Of a stretch of 64,000 nucleotides of DNA, positions 51,270-60,777 are shown piece by piece. The position numbers were made by a program, and so were the translations under genes. The notes beneath the pieces were generated by a model that was not told the origin of the DNA, made no database searches, and saw only the letters and a program-made list of their open reading frames with translations. The first letter of the stretch is position 1. Each line of letters starts with the position of its first letter. Location of the stretch: positions 1,798,001-1,862,000 of the forward strand of contig NZ_AKJN02000006.1 in the NCBI RefSeq assembly GCF_000282315.2. The letters run 5' to 3'. The DNA is from Pseudomonas sp. GM41(2012) (lineage in GTDB: Bacteria > Pseudomonadota > Gammaproteobacteria > Pseudomonadales > Pseudomonadaceae).

Positions 51270-52739
51270 TTAGTTGTTCAGCGTGGCTGGGGTTGCGTTG
51301 GCTGCGGTCAGGGTTTCGCTCTGGAAGCCGCCGCCCAGCGCCTGCATCAATTGGATCGACAGGTCGATCTGCTCGGCATTCAGGTTGGCCAGCTGACGCT
51401 GGGCCTGGAGCAATTGCTGCTCGATGCTGAGCACGTCCAGGTAATTCCCGATGCCGGAACCGTACCGCTGGACCACGGTGTTGTAAGAATCCCGGGCAAT
51501 GTCGGTGGCGCGCTGCTGTGTCCCGATCTGCCGGCCGATATCGCGCAACTGGTTGATGGTGTCGCTGACATCACCCAGGGCTTTCACCAGGCTTTTGTTG
51601 TACTGCGCCACCGCGAGGTCGTAATCGGCGTCGCGGGAATCGAGGTCGGCGCGCAGGCGGCCACCATCGAAAATCGGCACCGAGATCGTTGGCGCAATGT
51701 TGAAGAAGCGGCTGGCTGAACCGAACATCGCATCGCCCAGCAACGACTCGGCACCGGCCGCGGCGCTCAGGTTGAGGTTGGGGTAGAAGCGGGTTTTGCC
51801 GGCGTCGATGTTCTTGCTCGCCGCCTCGACCCGCCAACGCGCGGCCACCAGGTCCGGACGTCGACCGAGTAACTCGGCCGGCAGCACCGACGGCAACGCG
51901 ACGGCGCTGGCCTGGAGGATTTTCGGCCGGGCGATTTCATTGCCGCGATCCGGGCCTTTGCCGAGCAAGACAGCCAAGGCGATTTTCGCGCTTTGCAGGC
52001 GTTTCTCGGCGTCGATCAGGCTGGCTTCGGACGTGGCTTCCAGGCTTTCGGTTTGCTGGTACTGGTACTGACTGTCGATCCCAGAGCTCAGGCGACGCTG
52101 GCTCAGGTCGAGCATTTGTTGGGTGCGCTTGAGGTCTTCACTGGCCAGGTCGTAGACGATATGTGCCTGACCCAAATCGCTGTAGGCGCGAGCCACGTCG
52201 GCGGACAACGTCAGCTGAGCGGCCTGTTGATCGACTTCGGCAGCACGGGCCTGACCCAGCGCAGCTTCCCAGGCATCACGCTGACCGCCCCAGAGGTCGA
52301 AGTTGTAATTGAAACTGGCGCTGATGTTGCGCACGGTGGAATAAGTGCCGCCCTGCCCGCTCGGGTCCTGATCCCGGGCCAGACGCGAACGGCTGACGCC
52401 GGCGCTGGCATCGAGGGTCGGCATGCGGGCGGCATCCGCTGCATAAGCGGCGGCGCTGGCCTGGTGAGCACGGGCGTCGGCGATTTGCATGTCGGGGCTG
52501 TCGTGCAGGGCTTCGCGGATCAAGCCGTCGAGCTGTGGGTCGCCGAGGCTTTTCCACCAGTCGCTTTTCGGCCAGGCCGCGGGCGACAGGGTCACGCCGC
52601 TGAGGGATTGTCCGGCCTTGAGGGTTTTCGCATCCAGGCTTTTGCCTTCGGTAGTCAGGCCGCTGTAGCTGGCGCAACCGGCCAGGGTCATGGCCGCCAG
52701 CACCAGGCTCAGGCCGGTACGCAGGGTTTTACTGCTCAT
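51270..52739 (-). CDS. Outer membrane efflux lipoprotein (OprM/NodT family)
   Basis: TolC-like channel of 489 residues. The lipobox LAGC (cleavage before C22) predicts a lipid-anchored outer membrane protein. Two outer membrane efflux protein domains are visible, each with the repeating coiled-coil pattern; the segments LGRRPDLVAARWRVEAASKN and RYGSGIGNYLDVLSIEQQLL are typical of NodT/OprM proteins. It overlaps the marR stop as ATGA and is the first structural gene of the efflux operon, 15 bases upstream of emrA. Confidence 0.93.
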   Translation of the reverse strand: MSSKTLRTGLSLVLAAMTLAGCASYSGLTTEGKSLDAKTLKAGQSLSGVTLSPAAWPKSDWWKSLGDPQLDGLIREALHDSPDMQIADARAHQASAAAYAADAARMPTLDASAGVSRSRLARDQDPSGQGGTYSTVRNISASFNYNFDLWGGQRDAWEAALGQARAAEVDQQAAQLTLSADVARAYSDLGQAHIVYDLASEDLKRTQQMLDLSQRRLSSGIDSQYQYQQTESLEATSEASLIDAEKRLQSAKIALAVLLGKGPDRGNEIARPKILQASAVALPSVLPAELLGRRPDLVAARWRVEAASKNIDAGKTRFYPNLNLSAAAGAESLLGDAMFGSASRFFNIAPTISVPIFDGGRLRADLDSRDADYDLAVAQYNKSLVKALGDVSDTINQLRDIGRQIGTQQRATDIARDSYNTVVQRYGSGIGNYLDVLSIEQQLLQAQRQLANLNAEQIDLSIQLMQALGGGFQSETLTAANATPATLNN

Positions 52740-53209
52740 TTGTCACCTACCCGCAGCAGGGTGATCGAGTCACCGGCCGCCACCAAGATTTTCTTCAGGA
52801 TCTGTTCCAGGGTCTGCAACTCCTCTGGTGTGATCGCGCCAGCCAGTTCATTCATGGCGTCGGCACCGATCTCCGGCAGGCGGTCAGTCAACTGCTGGCC
52901 TTGTTCGGTCAGCACCAGCTGAACCTGACGGCGATCCGCTTCGGAGCGTTGGCGGGCGAGGAAGCCTTTCTGTTCCAGACGATCGAGCATGCGGGTCATC
53001 GACCCGCTGTCCAGCGACAGGTGACGGCACAGCTCGGCCGGGGTATCGACGCCGAACTGGGCCATGATGATCAGCACTTTGAACTGCGCGGCGGTGATGC
53101 CGTGGGGTTCCATGTGCGTGTCGATGATCCGGTCCTTGAGCAGCGCAGCGCGCCCGAGCAGGAGGCCGAGATGGCACGTGTGGAATTCGTCTGGGGTGAA
53201 ATGCTTCAT
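52736..53209 (-). CDS. MarR-family repressor of the efflux operon
   Basis: Winged-helix regulator of 157 residues. The recognition region DTPAELCRHLSLDSGSMTRM and the wing LARQRSEADRRQVQLVLT are typical of MarR/EmrR proteins, which release DNA on binding phenolic or lipophilic drugs. Immediately upstream are two CTGCCTAGGCAG palindromes, one of them inside the promoter, so autorepression of the whole marR-channel-emrA-emrB operon is very likely. Its TGA overlaps the channel gene's ATG. GGTGG is the probable ribosome site. Confidence 0.95.
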   Translation of the reverse strand: MKHFTPDEFHTCHLGLLLGRAALLKDRIIDTHMEPHGITAAQFKVLIIMAQFGVDTPAELCRHLSLDSGSMTRMLDRLEQKGFLARQRSEADRRQVQLVLTEQGQQLTDRLPEIGADAMNELAGAITPEELQTLEQILKKILVAAGDSITLLRVGDK

Positions 53210-53224
53210 CTGACCACCAATTAG

Positions 53225-53236
53225 CTGCCTAGGCAG
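53225..53236. promoter_or_regulatory. MarR operator 1, CTGCCTAGGCAG
   Basis: Perfect 12-base palindrome 16 bases upstream of the marR start codon, downstream of the -10. It is identical to operator 2 with 33 bases between equivalent positions, about three helical turns. Confidence 0.8.
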
Positions 53237-53251
53237 AGAATGTATGTCGAG

Positions 53252-53279
53252 ATGTTACTGCCTAGGCAGCGAATGTCAA
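53252..53279 (-). promoter_or_regulatory. Promoter of the marR efflux operon with nested operator 2
   Basis: On the minus strand a perfect TTGACA (-35, 53274-53279) and TAACAT (-10, 53252-53257) are 16 bases apart. The second CTGCCTAGGCAG palindrome (53258-53269) occupies the spacer, so repressor bound there should exclude RNA polymerase. Confidence 0.82.
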
Positions 53280-53334
53280 CGTAATAGTTAGGTTGCTTGC
53301 TATTTAGTTGATAAATGGCAGCCGTCAGACCGCT

Positions 53335-53398
53335 ATCGCGAGCAGGCTCGCTCCCACAGGTTCGGTGTGATCCCTGTGGGAGTGAGCCTGCTCGCGAT
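53335..53398. repeat. REP pair, GTGGGAGTGAGCCTGCTCGCGAT subtype
   Basis: ATCGCGAGCAGGCTCGCTCC and CCTGTGGGAGTGAGCCTGCT with their ends form inverted arms around a short centre. It lies between the marR promoter and the end of tamB. Confidence 0.88.
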
Positions 53399-53429
53399 GG
53401 GAGCGACTCGGTTTTAGAGAGGACGGGGT

Positions 53430-56400
53430 CTAGAAATCCCGCTTGTAGAAGATGTCCAGCGAACTGGCCACGCCGCCCGCCGCTTCGAGGTAGACCTTCT
53501 TGCTCAGCTTGTAACGCAAGGCGATGGTGTTGGCCGGCTCGAACACACCAACCCCATAACGCAGGCTGAGCTTCTCGGAGATATTGCCGCTGGCGACCAC
53601 GCTGGTGGCGCTGCCGCTACCCTCGGTATCGAGCTGGAAATCCTGAATCCCCAGGTTTTTCGCCAAGCCGCCGGTCACTCCCGAACTGCCCATCAACCCC
53701 AACCCGAGCGCGGCCTGGGCGAGCATGTTGTTGTCTTCACCGTTACTGGCCAACGGACGCCCCAGCACCAGATAGGACAAGGCCTGCTCCTGGCTCATCG
53801 CCGGCTCGGAGAAGATCTGTGTGGTCGGCTGCTCGGCGCTGCCGCTCAGGCGAATGCCGGCGATCACGTCGTCGGTCTGGCGAATCGCTTCGATGTCCAG
53901 ATACGGCTGATCGATCGGGCCGGCAAACAGCAAACGCGCCCGGCGCACGGTCAACCGCTGACCGTAGGCGCGATAACGCCCATCGTTGAGCCAGAGCTCG
54001 CCGCGGGTGTCCATGTTGTCGCCGATATGCACATGACCTTGCAGGTTGGCGGTCAAGCCAAACCCGGCGAAGCTGAGTTTGTCCTGCCCGACCACCACAT
54101 CGATGTCCATCGCCATGGCCATCGGGGGTTTGCCCTCTTCGGTCTGCTGGCCAACGATCACCGTGTCATCGGACACCTTGACCGTCGATGGCGGCAACTC
54201 GCGCACGGTGATCTCGCCTTTTGGCACCAGCACCTTGCCGGTGATCGCCAGTTTGTCGTCCTTCACCGAAATCTTCAGGTCCGGCGCCATTTCCAGCTTG
54301 GCGTAGGGCTCGACGGTGACGGGCAATTGCGTACCTTTGAGCGCCAGATCCACCACCAACGCCTGACCCCAGGCGATGTTGCCGCTCAAGGTGCCCTGCC
54401 CGGTCTTGCCGCTTTTCCAGCCGCCGTTCAATTGCACGGTTTCGCCAGCAATCACGGCTTGAAGTTGCAGCGCTTCGAGGTCCATCGGCAGTTCAGGACC
54501 GGAAATCTCGCCGTCGCTGAGCAGCAGATTGCCGTTGACCTGCGGCGCCAGCAGCGTACCGGCGAGCGTGCCGCTGCCATTCAAGCGTCCGGTCAGTTTC
54601 TCGACCATCGGCACGAATGGCCGCGCCACCGACAGATCCAGACCACTCAGGCGGAACGAGCCGGTCAGTGGTTTGTCCTTCGGCAACGGATTGATTTGCG
54701 CCTGGAGCATCAGTTCACCGAGCTTGCCGCCGACAAAATTGAGGTCAGTGTCGATGCGCTTGGGCGTGAGTTTGCTGTTGAGTTTCAGGGTCTGGTACGG
54801 GAAGTCCAGCCACTGGTCCTTTTCCTTGATGCGCAACGTGCCGCCGCTGGCATCGACGCTGATCTGGCCGTTCGGGCCGCTGGCCGGCAGGTCCAGTTGC
54901 AGGTCGGCGTTGAGCCGGCCCTTCCAGGCGAAATCCTTGGGCAACCACTGCGCCAGGCTGTCGATCGGGAACTGTTTGAGGTGATAACGCAGCTTCGGCT
55001 CAGGCATCAGGCGCTGATCCTCACCGCACAGGCTGGCCGGGCCGGACGTCCAGCAGTGGGCGCCAAAATTGATCTTGCCGTCCGCCATCCGCTCCAGCTT
55101 CGCCGGACCTTGCAGTTTCCAGTCTTGACCACCGGCCTGGATATCGCCGCTGGCCAGGCGCCCACGCCAATTGCCTTGGTCCAGATTGCCGTCGAGGCCG
55201 AGGGCGAGTTTCAGCTTCGGCCCTTGCAGGTCGAGGGTGAGTTTCTGGTTTTTGATATCGCCCTGCCCGCTAGCGGTCAGCGTGCCCAGCGACGTTTCAC
55301 CGGCCTGAATGCCGCTGCCCTTGAGGTCGATTTTCGCCCGTTGCGCGCTGTCGAGGGTGGCGTCCAGATTCAGGCTTTGCAGGCGATTGTCTTCGAAGGC
55401 CAGTTGCGTGCCTTGCAGACCGAGCTTGCCTTGCGGGGCCTTGAGTGTCCCGGCGACATCGACGCGACCATTGAGCTGACCACGCAGTTGCGGCCACAGC
55501 TGAGCCAGGCGCGGCAGCTTGATATCGATCTGACCGGCGAGCTTCTGTTGCAGGCTGCCCTTGCCGTTGATGCTGTTGTCGCCGAGGCGAATTTGCAACG
55601 CGCTGAGGTTCCATTGCTCGCCACCGCCATCGGCTTTGGCCTGGATCACTGCCGGTTGGCCGCGCAGTTTGCCTTTCAAGTCGAGATCAGCAGTCAGGCT
55701 GAGTTTTTCATTCTTCATCTCGCCCTTGCTGCGCAACGGTCCGGCCAGGGTGCCCGGCAACTCCGCGACCCAGTACGCCGGGTTGATCGCCGACAGGTCC
55801 AGTGCCGTGTCCCAGGCAATGCCATCGGCGAATTGCAGGTTCAGGTGCCCTTCGGCCTTGCCTTGCCCGGCTTCGAGTTGAATTTGTTGCAGGTAGATTT
55901 TCGTCAGGTCGCCGCTGAACGGGCTGGTCAGGCTGAACGCCCCGGCCGGGCCGTCGAGTGCGGCTTTGAAGCTGCCGAGGTATTTGCCGTCGGTGTAAGA
56001 GACTTCACCGTTGAAACTGCGCAACGCCACTTCTGGCTCATCGATCAGCGGATAGAGGCTGTGCCACGGGAAATCCAGCCAGTCGATTTTGGCATCGGCG
56101 CTCAGGCCTTTGCTCCAGTCGAGTTTGCCGGTGAGTTTGAGGCTTTGCTTGTCGTTGGCCGTGAGGTCCAACCCGGCGATCTGAGCGCCGTTGGCGTCGA
56201 CCTTGCCTTGCAGCAACAACGCGACGGGTCCTTTTTCACCAGGCAACGTGGCTTTGCCGAGTAACTGGTAACCGTTTTTCAGGTCTCCGTCGCCGGTAAG
56301 TTCCAGTTGGTTGAGTTGCAAGGTGTCCGGCAGATCGGCACCAGGCTTGAAGCCGTCAGCGGTGATCCGCACCTTGGCCGGCAGGTTTTCCGCCAGCGGC

Positions 56401-57104
56401 TGCAGTTCGCCGGTCAGTTGTCCATTGAGGTAACCGCTGCTGTCGGCTTTCAGGTTCAGGGTTTTCAGCAGGTCGCCGTCGACCTTCAGGGCCAGCGTCC
56501 AAGGCCCGGTGCCGGGGGCTGGCAGGGTCAGTTTGCCTTCGGCCTTGAGCGGCCAGTTACCGCTGGGTTGCAGCAGGCCTGAAAGATTCAGGCTCAGGTC
56601 ATCCCTTTGCAAATGAACGGAATCGATCTGCAAACCGTTGGCTGTCCAGTGCGCCGCCAGTTGCAGGCCCTTGAGTTCTTCGCTGCCGTTGAACAGCAGG
56701 CTGCCGACCTGGACATCGCCCAGCTCGATGGCCAGGGGCAACTTCAGATCCGGGAGGCTGATCGGCCCGCTGCTTTCTTCTTCCGCGCCGGGCGGGAATT
56801 GCAGGCTGACCTGATCGGCTTTCAATTGCTCGATGCACAGGGTCATGCGCGTCAGGCACAGCGGCGACCAGGCGAAAATCACCTTGTTCAGCTCAACCCG
56901 ACTGCTGTCCTGCTGCCACAGCACATGGTCAGCACTCCACTGTCCGCCCAAACGCCCCTGGAAGTTCTCGACGGTCAAACCCGGCACAAAGCCGAGCGCC
57001 CAACGACTGCCCGTCGCCGTGCCAAGCACCGTGGCCACGGTCAAAACGACCAGCATCAGCAGCGCCAGAATCGCTAGCAGCGTTATTTTCAAACCACGAT
57101 TCAC
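53430..57104 (-). CDS. tamB: Translocation and assembly module subunit TamB (AsmA-like, DUF490)
   Basis: Very large envelope protein of 1224 residues anchored in the inner membrane by a helix at about 8-30 (ITLLAILALLMLVVLTVATV). The body is the repetitive beta-strand groove of AsmA-like bridge proteins, and the last 350 residues are the DUF490/TamB domain ending LYKRDF-like (DIFYKRDF). With TamA it helps autotransporter and outer membrane protein biogenesis, and TamB-like bridges move phospholipids to the outer membrane. The start is GTG 57104, overlapping the tamA stop as GTGA. Length is close to E. coli TamB (1259). Confidence 0.96.
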   Translation of the reverse strand: MNRGLKITLLAILALLMLVVLTVATVLGTATGSRWALGFVPGLTVENFQGRLGGQWSADHVLWQQDSSRVELNKVIFAWSPLCLTRMTLCIEQLKADQVSLQFPPGAEEESSGPISLPDLKLPLAIELGDVQVGSLLFNGSEELKGLQLAAHWTANGLQIDSVHLQRDDLSLNLSGLLQPSGNWPLKAEGKLTLPAPGTGPWTLALKVDGDLLKTLNLKADSSGYLNGQLTGELQPLAENLPAKVRITADGFKPGADLPDTLQLNQLELTGDGDLKNGYQLLGKATLPGEKGPVALLLQGKVDANGAQIAGLDLTANDKQSLKLTGKLDWSKGLSADAKIDWLDFPWHSLYPLIDEPEVALRSFNGEVSYTDGKYLGSFKAALDGPAGAFSLTSPFSGDLTKIYLQQIQLEAGQGKAEGHLNLQFADGIAWDTALDLSAINPAYWVAELPGTLAGPLRSKGEMKNEKLSLTADLDLKGKLRGQPAVIQAKADGGGEQWNLSALQIRLGDNSINGKGSLQQKLAGQIDIKLPRLAQLWPQLRGQLNGRVDVAGTLKAPQGKLGLQGTQLAFEDNRLQSLNLDATLDSAQRAKIDLKGSGIQAGETSLGTLTASGQGDIKNQKLTLDLQGPKLKLALGLDGNLDQGNWRGRLASGDIQAGGQDWKLQGPAKLERMADGKINFGAHCWTSGPASLCGEDQRLMPEPKLRYHLKQFPIDSLAQWLPKDFAWKGRLNADLQLDLPASGPNGQISVDASGGTLRIKEKDQWLDFPYQTLKLNSKLTPKRIDTDLNFVGGKLGELMLQAQINPLPKDKPLTGSFRLSGLDLSVARPFVPMVEKLTGRLNGSGTLAGTLLAPQVNGNLLLSDGEISGPELPMDLEALQLQAVIAGETVQLNGGWKSGKTGQGTLSGNIAWGQALVVDLALKGTQLPVTVEPYAKLEMAPDLKISVKDDKLAITGKVLVPKGEITVRELPPSTVKVSDDTVIVGQQTEEGKPPMAMAMDIDVVVGQDKLSFAGFGLTANLQGHVHIGDNMDTRGELWLNDGRYRAYGQRLTVRRARLLFAGPIDQPYLDIEAIRQTDDVIAGIRLSGSAEQPTTQIFSEPAMSQEQALSYLVLGRPLASNGEDNNMLAQAALGLGLMGSSGVTGGLAKNLGIQDFQLDTEGSGSATSVVASGNISEKLSLRYGVGVFEPANTIALRYKLSKKVYLEAAGGVASSLDIFYKRDF

Positions 57105-58828
57105 AGCTCAGGCCCCATGGAAAAGTGCAGTCGAATGCCGCCGTCGTCGTCCATCGCATGGGCCAGGTCGAGGCGTATCGGCCCTACCGGCGAGACCCAG
57201 CGCACGCCGATACCGACGCCGGTCTTGAGGTCCGGCAGTTCGAGGGTATTGAAGGAGTTGCCCTGATCGATGAAGGTCGCGACCCGCCATTTTTCAGCGA
57301 TGGAGTACTGATACTCGACGCTGCCGGCGATCATGTAGCGGCCACCGATGCGGTCGCCCTCGGAGTTTTCCGGGGACAGGCTCTGATAGTCGTAACCGCG
57401 CACGCTCTGATCGCCACCGGCGAAGAAGCGCAACGACGGCGGTACCGACTTGTAGCCGTTGGTGGCGCTGCCGCCGACCTGCACCCGCCCGAGGAAGCGG
57501 TGTTTGTCGAAGACCGTGGTCAAGCCTTTCACCAACGCGGTGCCGTAAATCAGGTTGGTGTCGGAGCCCAAACCCTCCTTGGCCACTTTTGTCTCGAATC
57601 CCAGGCGATAACCGTTGTGCGGGTCGATGCGGTTATCACTTTTAAGGTAGGAATAGCTGACGCCAGGCATCAGCAATGTGCTAAGCCCCGAGTCGTCGCC
57701 GAGCCTGTATTCCTCGCGCTGCCACTTGAGCGACACCACTCGCTGCCAACCGCTGGGCAGCTTGCTGTGCCACTCGGGGCCGATGGTCAGCAGTTTGCTG
57801 AGGGAGTCCTTGTCGGCGATTTCTTCATTCTGATAGCCAGCGGCGAACCGCAATTTGTCGGTCAGCGGCGGGTCCAGGGGAATGTCGTAGAACACACCGA
57901 CGTTCTGCCGGGGCGCCGAAACTTCGGTCTCCCAGCCATAGCTGTGCCCCTGAGGGTTGACCCAGTGCCGGGTCCAGTTGGCCTTGATCCGTGGGCCGAC
58001 GTCGGTGGAATAACCCAGCCCGAGACCCATGGTCCGTGGTTTGCGCGTTTCGAGTTTGACGTCCACCGGGATCACGTCGTTCCTGGACGCCGTCGGCGCC
58101 GCATCCACCCGCACGCTTTCGAAATAGCCGCTCGATTGCATGGCTTGATTGAGCTCGGCGATCAGTTCGGAGTCATAAGGCGCGCCCGCCTTGAATGGCA
58201 CCATGCGCAGCAGCAGGTCTTCGTCGAACGGCGTGTCACCTTCGAAACTGACCTTGCCCAGTGAATAGCGCGGGCCGCTGTTGTAGATCAGTTCGATGTC
58301 GGCAACGCCGGCTCGCGGGTCGACCAACAATTTCTGGCTGCTGAAATAACCACTGAAAAAGCCATAGCGCGAAGCCTGATTCTGAATCAAGCGCTTGGCG
58401 TCTTCGTAATGGCCATGGTTGAGCACTGCGCCGGTTTTGAGCGCATTGCTTTTGGGTACACGGAATGATTTGAGGGAGGCGGCCGGGCCGTCGACGCGAA
58501 TAGTGACATTGCGCAAATGCACCGGCTCGCCGGGCTCGATGTTCAGCACCAGGCGCGGCGTCTTGCCGCCCTTCACATCCGAGTCGATCTGCGGCTGGTA
58601 ATAACCCAAGGCCTGGGCGGCCTTGCGCGCCTGTTCTTCGGCGCCACGACTGAAGCGCAGCAAGGCTTCTTCGTCTCGATCGCCGAGGCTGCCGATATAG
58701 CCCTCTATATTGGCTTTCAGTTCATCGTTGGACGGTTTGATCCGCACATCCAATTCACTTTGCGCCAGCGCCGCGCAGCTGGTAATCAGCATCAGCACGC
58801 CGCTGGTAATTCTTCCTGGAAACTTCAT
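57101..58828 (-). CDS. tamA: Translocation and assembly module subunit TamA (Omp85 family)
   Basis: Outer membrane protein of 575 residues with a signal peptide (residues 1-22, cleavage near ALA-Q), POTRA domains (about 25-260) and a C-terminal 16-strand Omp85 barrel. The conserved barrel motif RFFAGGDQSVRGYDYQSLSP (VRGY box of lid loop 6) and the final strand RLHFSMGPEL are present. The start is ATG 58828; a longer frame at 58846 precedes the signal peptide and is unlikely. It is directly coupled to tamB by overlapping stop/start codons, the usual tamAB operon. Confidence 0.96.
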   Translation of the reverse strand: MKFPGRITSGVLMLITSCAALAQSELDVRIKPSNDELKANIEGYIGSLGDRDEEALLRFSRGAEEQARKAAQALGYYQPQIDSDVKGGKTPRLVLNIEPGEPVHLRNVTIRVDGPAASLKSFRVPKSNALKTGAVLNHGHYEDAKRLIQNQASRYGFFSGYFSSQKLLVDPRAGVADIELIYNSGPRYSLGKVSFEGDTPFDEDLLLRMVPFKAGAPYDSELIAELNQAMQSSGYFESVRVDAAPTASRNDVIPVDVKLETRKPRTMGLGLGYSTDVGPRIKANWTRHWVNPQGHSYGWETEVSAPRQNVGVFYDIPLDPPLTDKLRFAAGYQNEEIADKDSLSKLLTIGPEWHSKLPSGWQRVVSLKWQREEYRLGDDSGLSTLLMPGVSYSYLKSDNRIDPHNGYRLGFETKVAKEGLGSDTNLIYGTALVKGLTTVFDKHRFLGRVQVGGSATNGYKSVPPSLRFFAGGDQSVRGYDYQSLSPENSEGDRIGGRYMIAGSVEYQYSIAEKWRVATFIDQGNSFNTLELPDLKTGVGIGVRWVSPVGPIRLDLAHAMDDDGGIRLHFSMGPEL

Positions 58829-58893
58829 AGGCGCGGATGCTATCACGAGCTTGGGAGCGTGATAGAGCCTGGCGTGCGGTGAAAGTTCTACCC

Positions 58894-59544
58894 TTATGCC
58901 GTTGCTGTTTGTAACACCTGCGGATTGGCGTGGAAAAACACGTGTTCGCGAATCGGTCCTACGGCGACCTCACCGATTTCCTCATAGCCCTGGCGCTTAT
59001 AGAACTCCAGATAACGAGGATTCCCGGTATCGAGGATGACGCCCTCGGAGTGCTCATCCACCGCGCACCAGTTGTGCACCGCTTGCAGCAATTGTTCGCC
59101 AAAGTGTTTGCCCTGGAATTGCGGATGAACCCCCAGCAATGGCAGCAGGTGCACCGAATCGGACGGCACGCAAGCCATCACGGCATCGTGATACTCGAGA
59201 TAGCGTCGGGTGCAGCGAAACCCGGTGCTGAGCAGCATGCGCAGACGCCAGGCCCAACTCTCGGTGATGCCCAGGCGACGTTGCGGCGGCGCGATCAGCG
59301 CGATGCCGATCAACCGGTCGTTGACCAGCAGGCCGATGGCCGGCAAGTCCTGAAGAAAGTGTTGCTTGACCAGTTCGCGCACGGTGGCCCGGACCCGTTG
59401 CTCATAACCAGGACGCTCCGCTTCGAACAGGTAGCCGAACGTCGGCTCATGCCGGTAAGCCTGGTACAACAGCGAACGTGCTTCGCGGGAATAGCCGCTG
59501 TCGAGCATGTGAATATCGGCGATGACGGTCGAGGTTTCGGGCAT
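58894..59544 (-). CDS. GNAT-family N-acetyltransferase
   Basis: Cytosolic protein of 216 residues with one GNAT domain in its C-terminal half. The acetyl-CoA motif is LLPLLGVHPQFQGKHFGEQL (Q-x-x-G-x-G/A form reading QFQGKHFG), and the end FYKRQGYEEIG is motif B. The substrate is unknown. The start at ATG 59544 has a GGGAG-type ribosome site; ten more upstream codons in frame are unsupported. It is on the same strand as tamA but separated by 65 bases, so cotranscription is uncertain. Confidence 0.86.
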   Translation of the reverse strand: MPETSTVIADIHMLDSGYSREARSLLYQAYRHEPTFGYLFEAERPGYEQRVRATVRELVKQHFLQDLPAIGLLVNDRLIGIALIAPPQRRLGITESWAWRLRMLLSTGFRCTRRYLEYHDAVMACVPSDSVHLLPLLGVHPQFQGKHFGEQLLQAVHNWCAVDEHSEGVILDTGNPRYLEFYKRQGYEEIGEVAVGPIREHVFFHANPQVLQTATA

Positions 59545-59657
59545 AACGGTTGATCTCCCCGGGGCACAGGTCAAATGACTGCGCTCTTCTGATTACGAGC
59601 CTATAGCGCTGGCACAGTTCCTTGCTGATCCGAATCAGTGTTGGTTGTGATGCCGCC

Positions 59658-59727
59658 ATCGCGAGCAGGCTCGCTCCCACCAGTTATAGACCAGACTCAT
59701 AACCTGTGGGAGCGGGCTTGCTCGCGA
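59658..59727. repeat. Mixed REP pair upstream of xthA
   Basis: ATCGCGAGCAGGCTCGCTCC faces GTGGGAGCGGGCTTGCTCGC across about 25 bases. The arms differ slightly from each other, unlike the other pairs in this window. The 296-base gap around it (59545-59840) shows no other clear element. Confidence 0.8.
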
Positions 59728-59840
59728 AGGGGCCATAACTGCCTATACAAAGCTGACGGACAAACACGAATCCCCTCACCCCACACTGGCCCCATTCCTA
59801 CATGTCAGCTAGCATCGCCCTTTTGCCAGGACTGCCGACC

Positions 59841-60653
59841 ATGAAGATCGTCTCCTTCAACATCAACGGGCTGCGCGCTCGCCCCCATCAGCTGGCGGCG
59901 CTGATCGAAAAGCATCAGCCCGATGTGATCGGACTGCAGGAAACCAAGGTTCACGACGACCAATTCCCGCTGGCCGAGGTTCAGGCACTGGGCTATCACG
60001 TGTATTTCCACGGTCAAAAAGGTCACTACGGCGTGGCCCTGCTCTCGCGTCAGGAACCAATCGCGCTGCATAAAGGTTTCGCCACCGATGAAGAAGACGC
60101 TCAGCGCCGCTTCATCTGGGGCACGTTCGCCGACGCCAATGGCGTGCCGGTGACCATCATGAACGGCTATTTCCCACAGGGCGAAAGCCGCGATCACCCC
60201 ACCAAGTTCCCGGCCAAGGAACGCTTTTACAGCGATCTGCAACAGTTGCTGGAAAGCCAGTTCAGCAACGATCAGCCGCTGGTGGTGATGGGCGACGTGA
60301 ACATTTCCCCCGAAGACTGCGACATCGGTATCGGCCCGGACAACATGAAACGCTGGCTGAAAACCGGCAAATGCAGCTTCCTGCCGGAAGAACGCGAGTG
60401 GATGGCCCGCTTGAAGAACTGGGGCCTGGTGGACAGCTTCCGCCACTTGAACCCCGAGGTGGCTGACCGTTTCAGCTGGTTCGACTACCGTAGCCGCGGT
60501 TTTGAGGATGAGCCCAAGCGTGGGCTGCGGATTGACTTGATCATGGCGTCCCACGGGTTGTTGCCACGGGTGAAGGATGCGGGCGTGGATTACGAATTGC
60601 GCGGGATGGAAAAGCCGTCGGATCACGCGCCGATCTGGCTGGAATTGAGCTGA
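59841..60653 (+). CDS. xthA: Exodeoxyribonuclease III
   Basis: AP endonuclease/3'-exonuclease of the EEP superfamily, 270 residues (E. coli XthA 268). It starts [14 protein letters not shown] and has the metal glutamate in GLQETKVHD, the [21 protein letters not shown] segment, the catalytic region [16 protein letters not shown], and the final [10 protein letters not shown] histidine motif. It repairs abasic sites and 3'-blocked ends. ATG 59841 follows AGGA; the frame extends upstream without conserved residues. A lone half-REP lies after it (about 60682-60703). Confidence 0.95.
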   Translation: MKIVSFNINGLRARPHQLAALIEKHQPDVIGLQETKVHDDQFPLAEVQALGYHVYFHGQKGHYGVALLSRQEPIALHKGFATDEEDAQRRFIWGTFADANGVPVTIMNGYFPQGESRDHPTKFPAKERFYSDLQQLLESQFSNDQPLVVMGDVNISPEDCDIGIGPDNMKRWLKTGKCSFLPEEREWMARLKNWGLVDSFRHLNPEVADRFSWFDYRSRGFEDEPKRGLRIDLIMASHGLLPRVKDAGVDYELRGMEKPSDHAPIWLELS

Positions 60654-60777
60654 TCCCACAACATCTACATAGATCAAATGTGCGAGCAAGCCCGCTCCCA
60701 CATTTGAAAACTGTCATCTTTCAGAAACCTTACTGACTTATTCTCCCGGCACTTCCTTTGGCTTGTAAGGTGCTGGC

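Noticed and set aside
54027..56264. 745-codon plus-strand frame opposite tamB
   Set aside because: It is antisense to the repetitive beta-strand body of TamB, with low-complexity translation and no domain.
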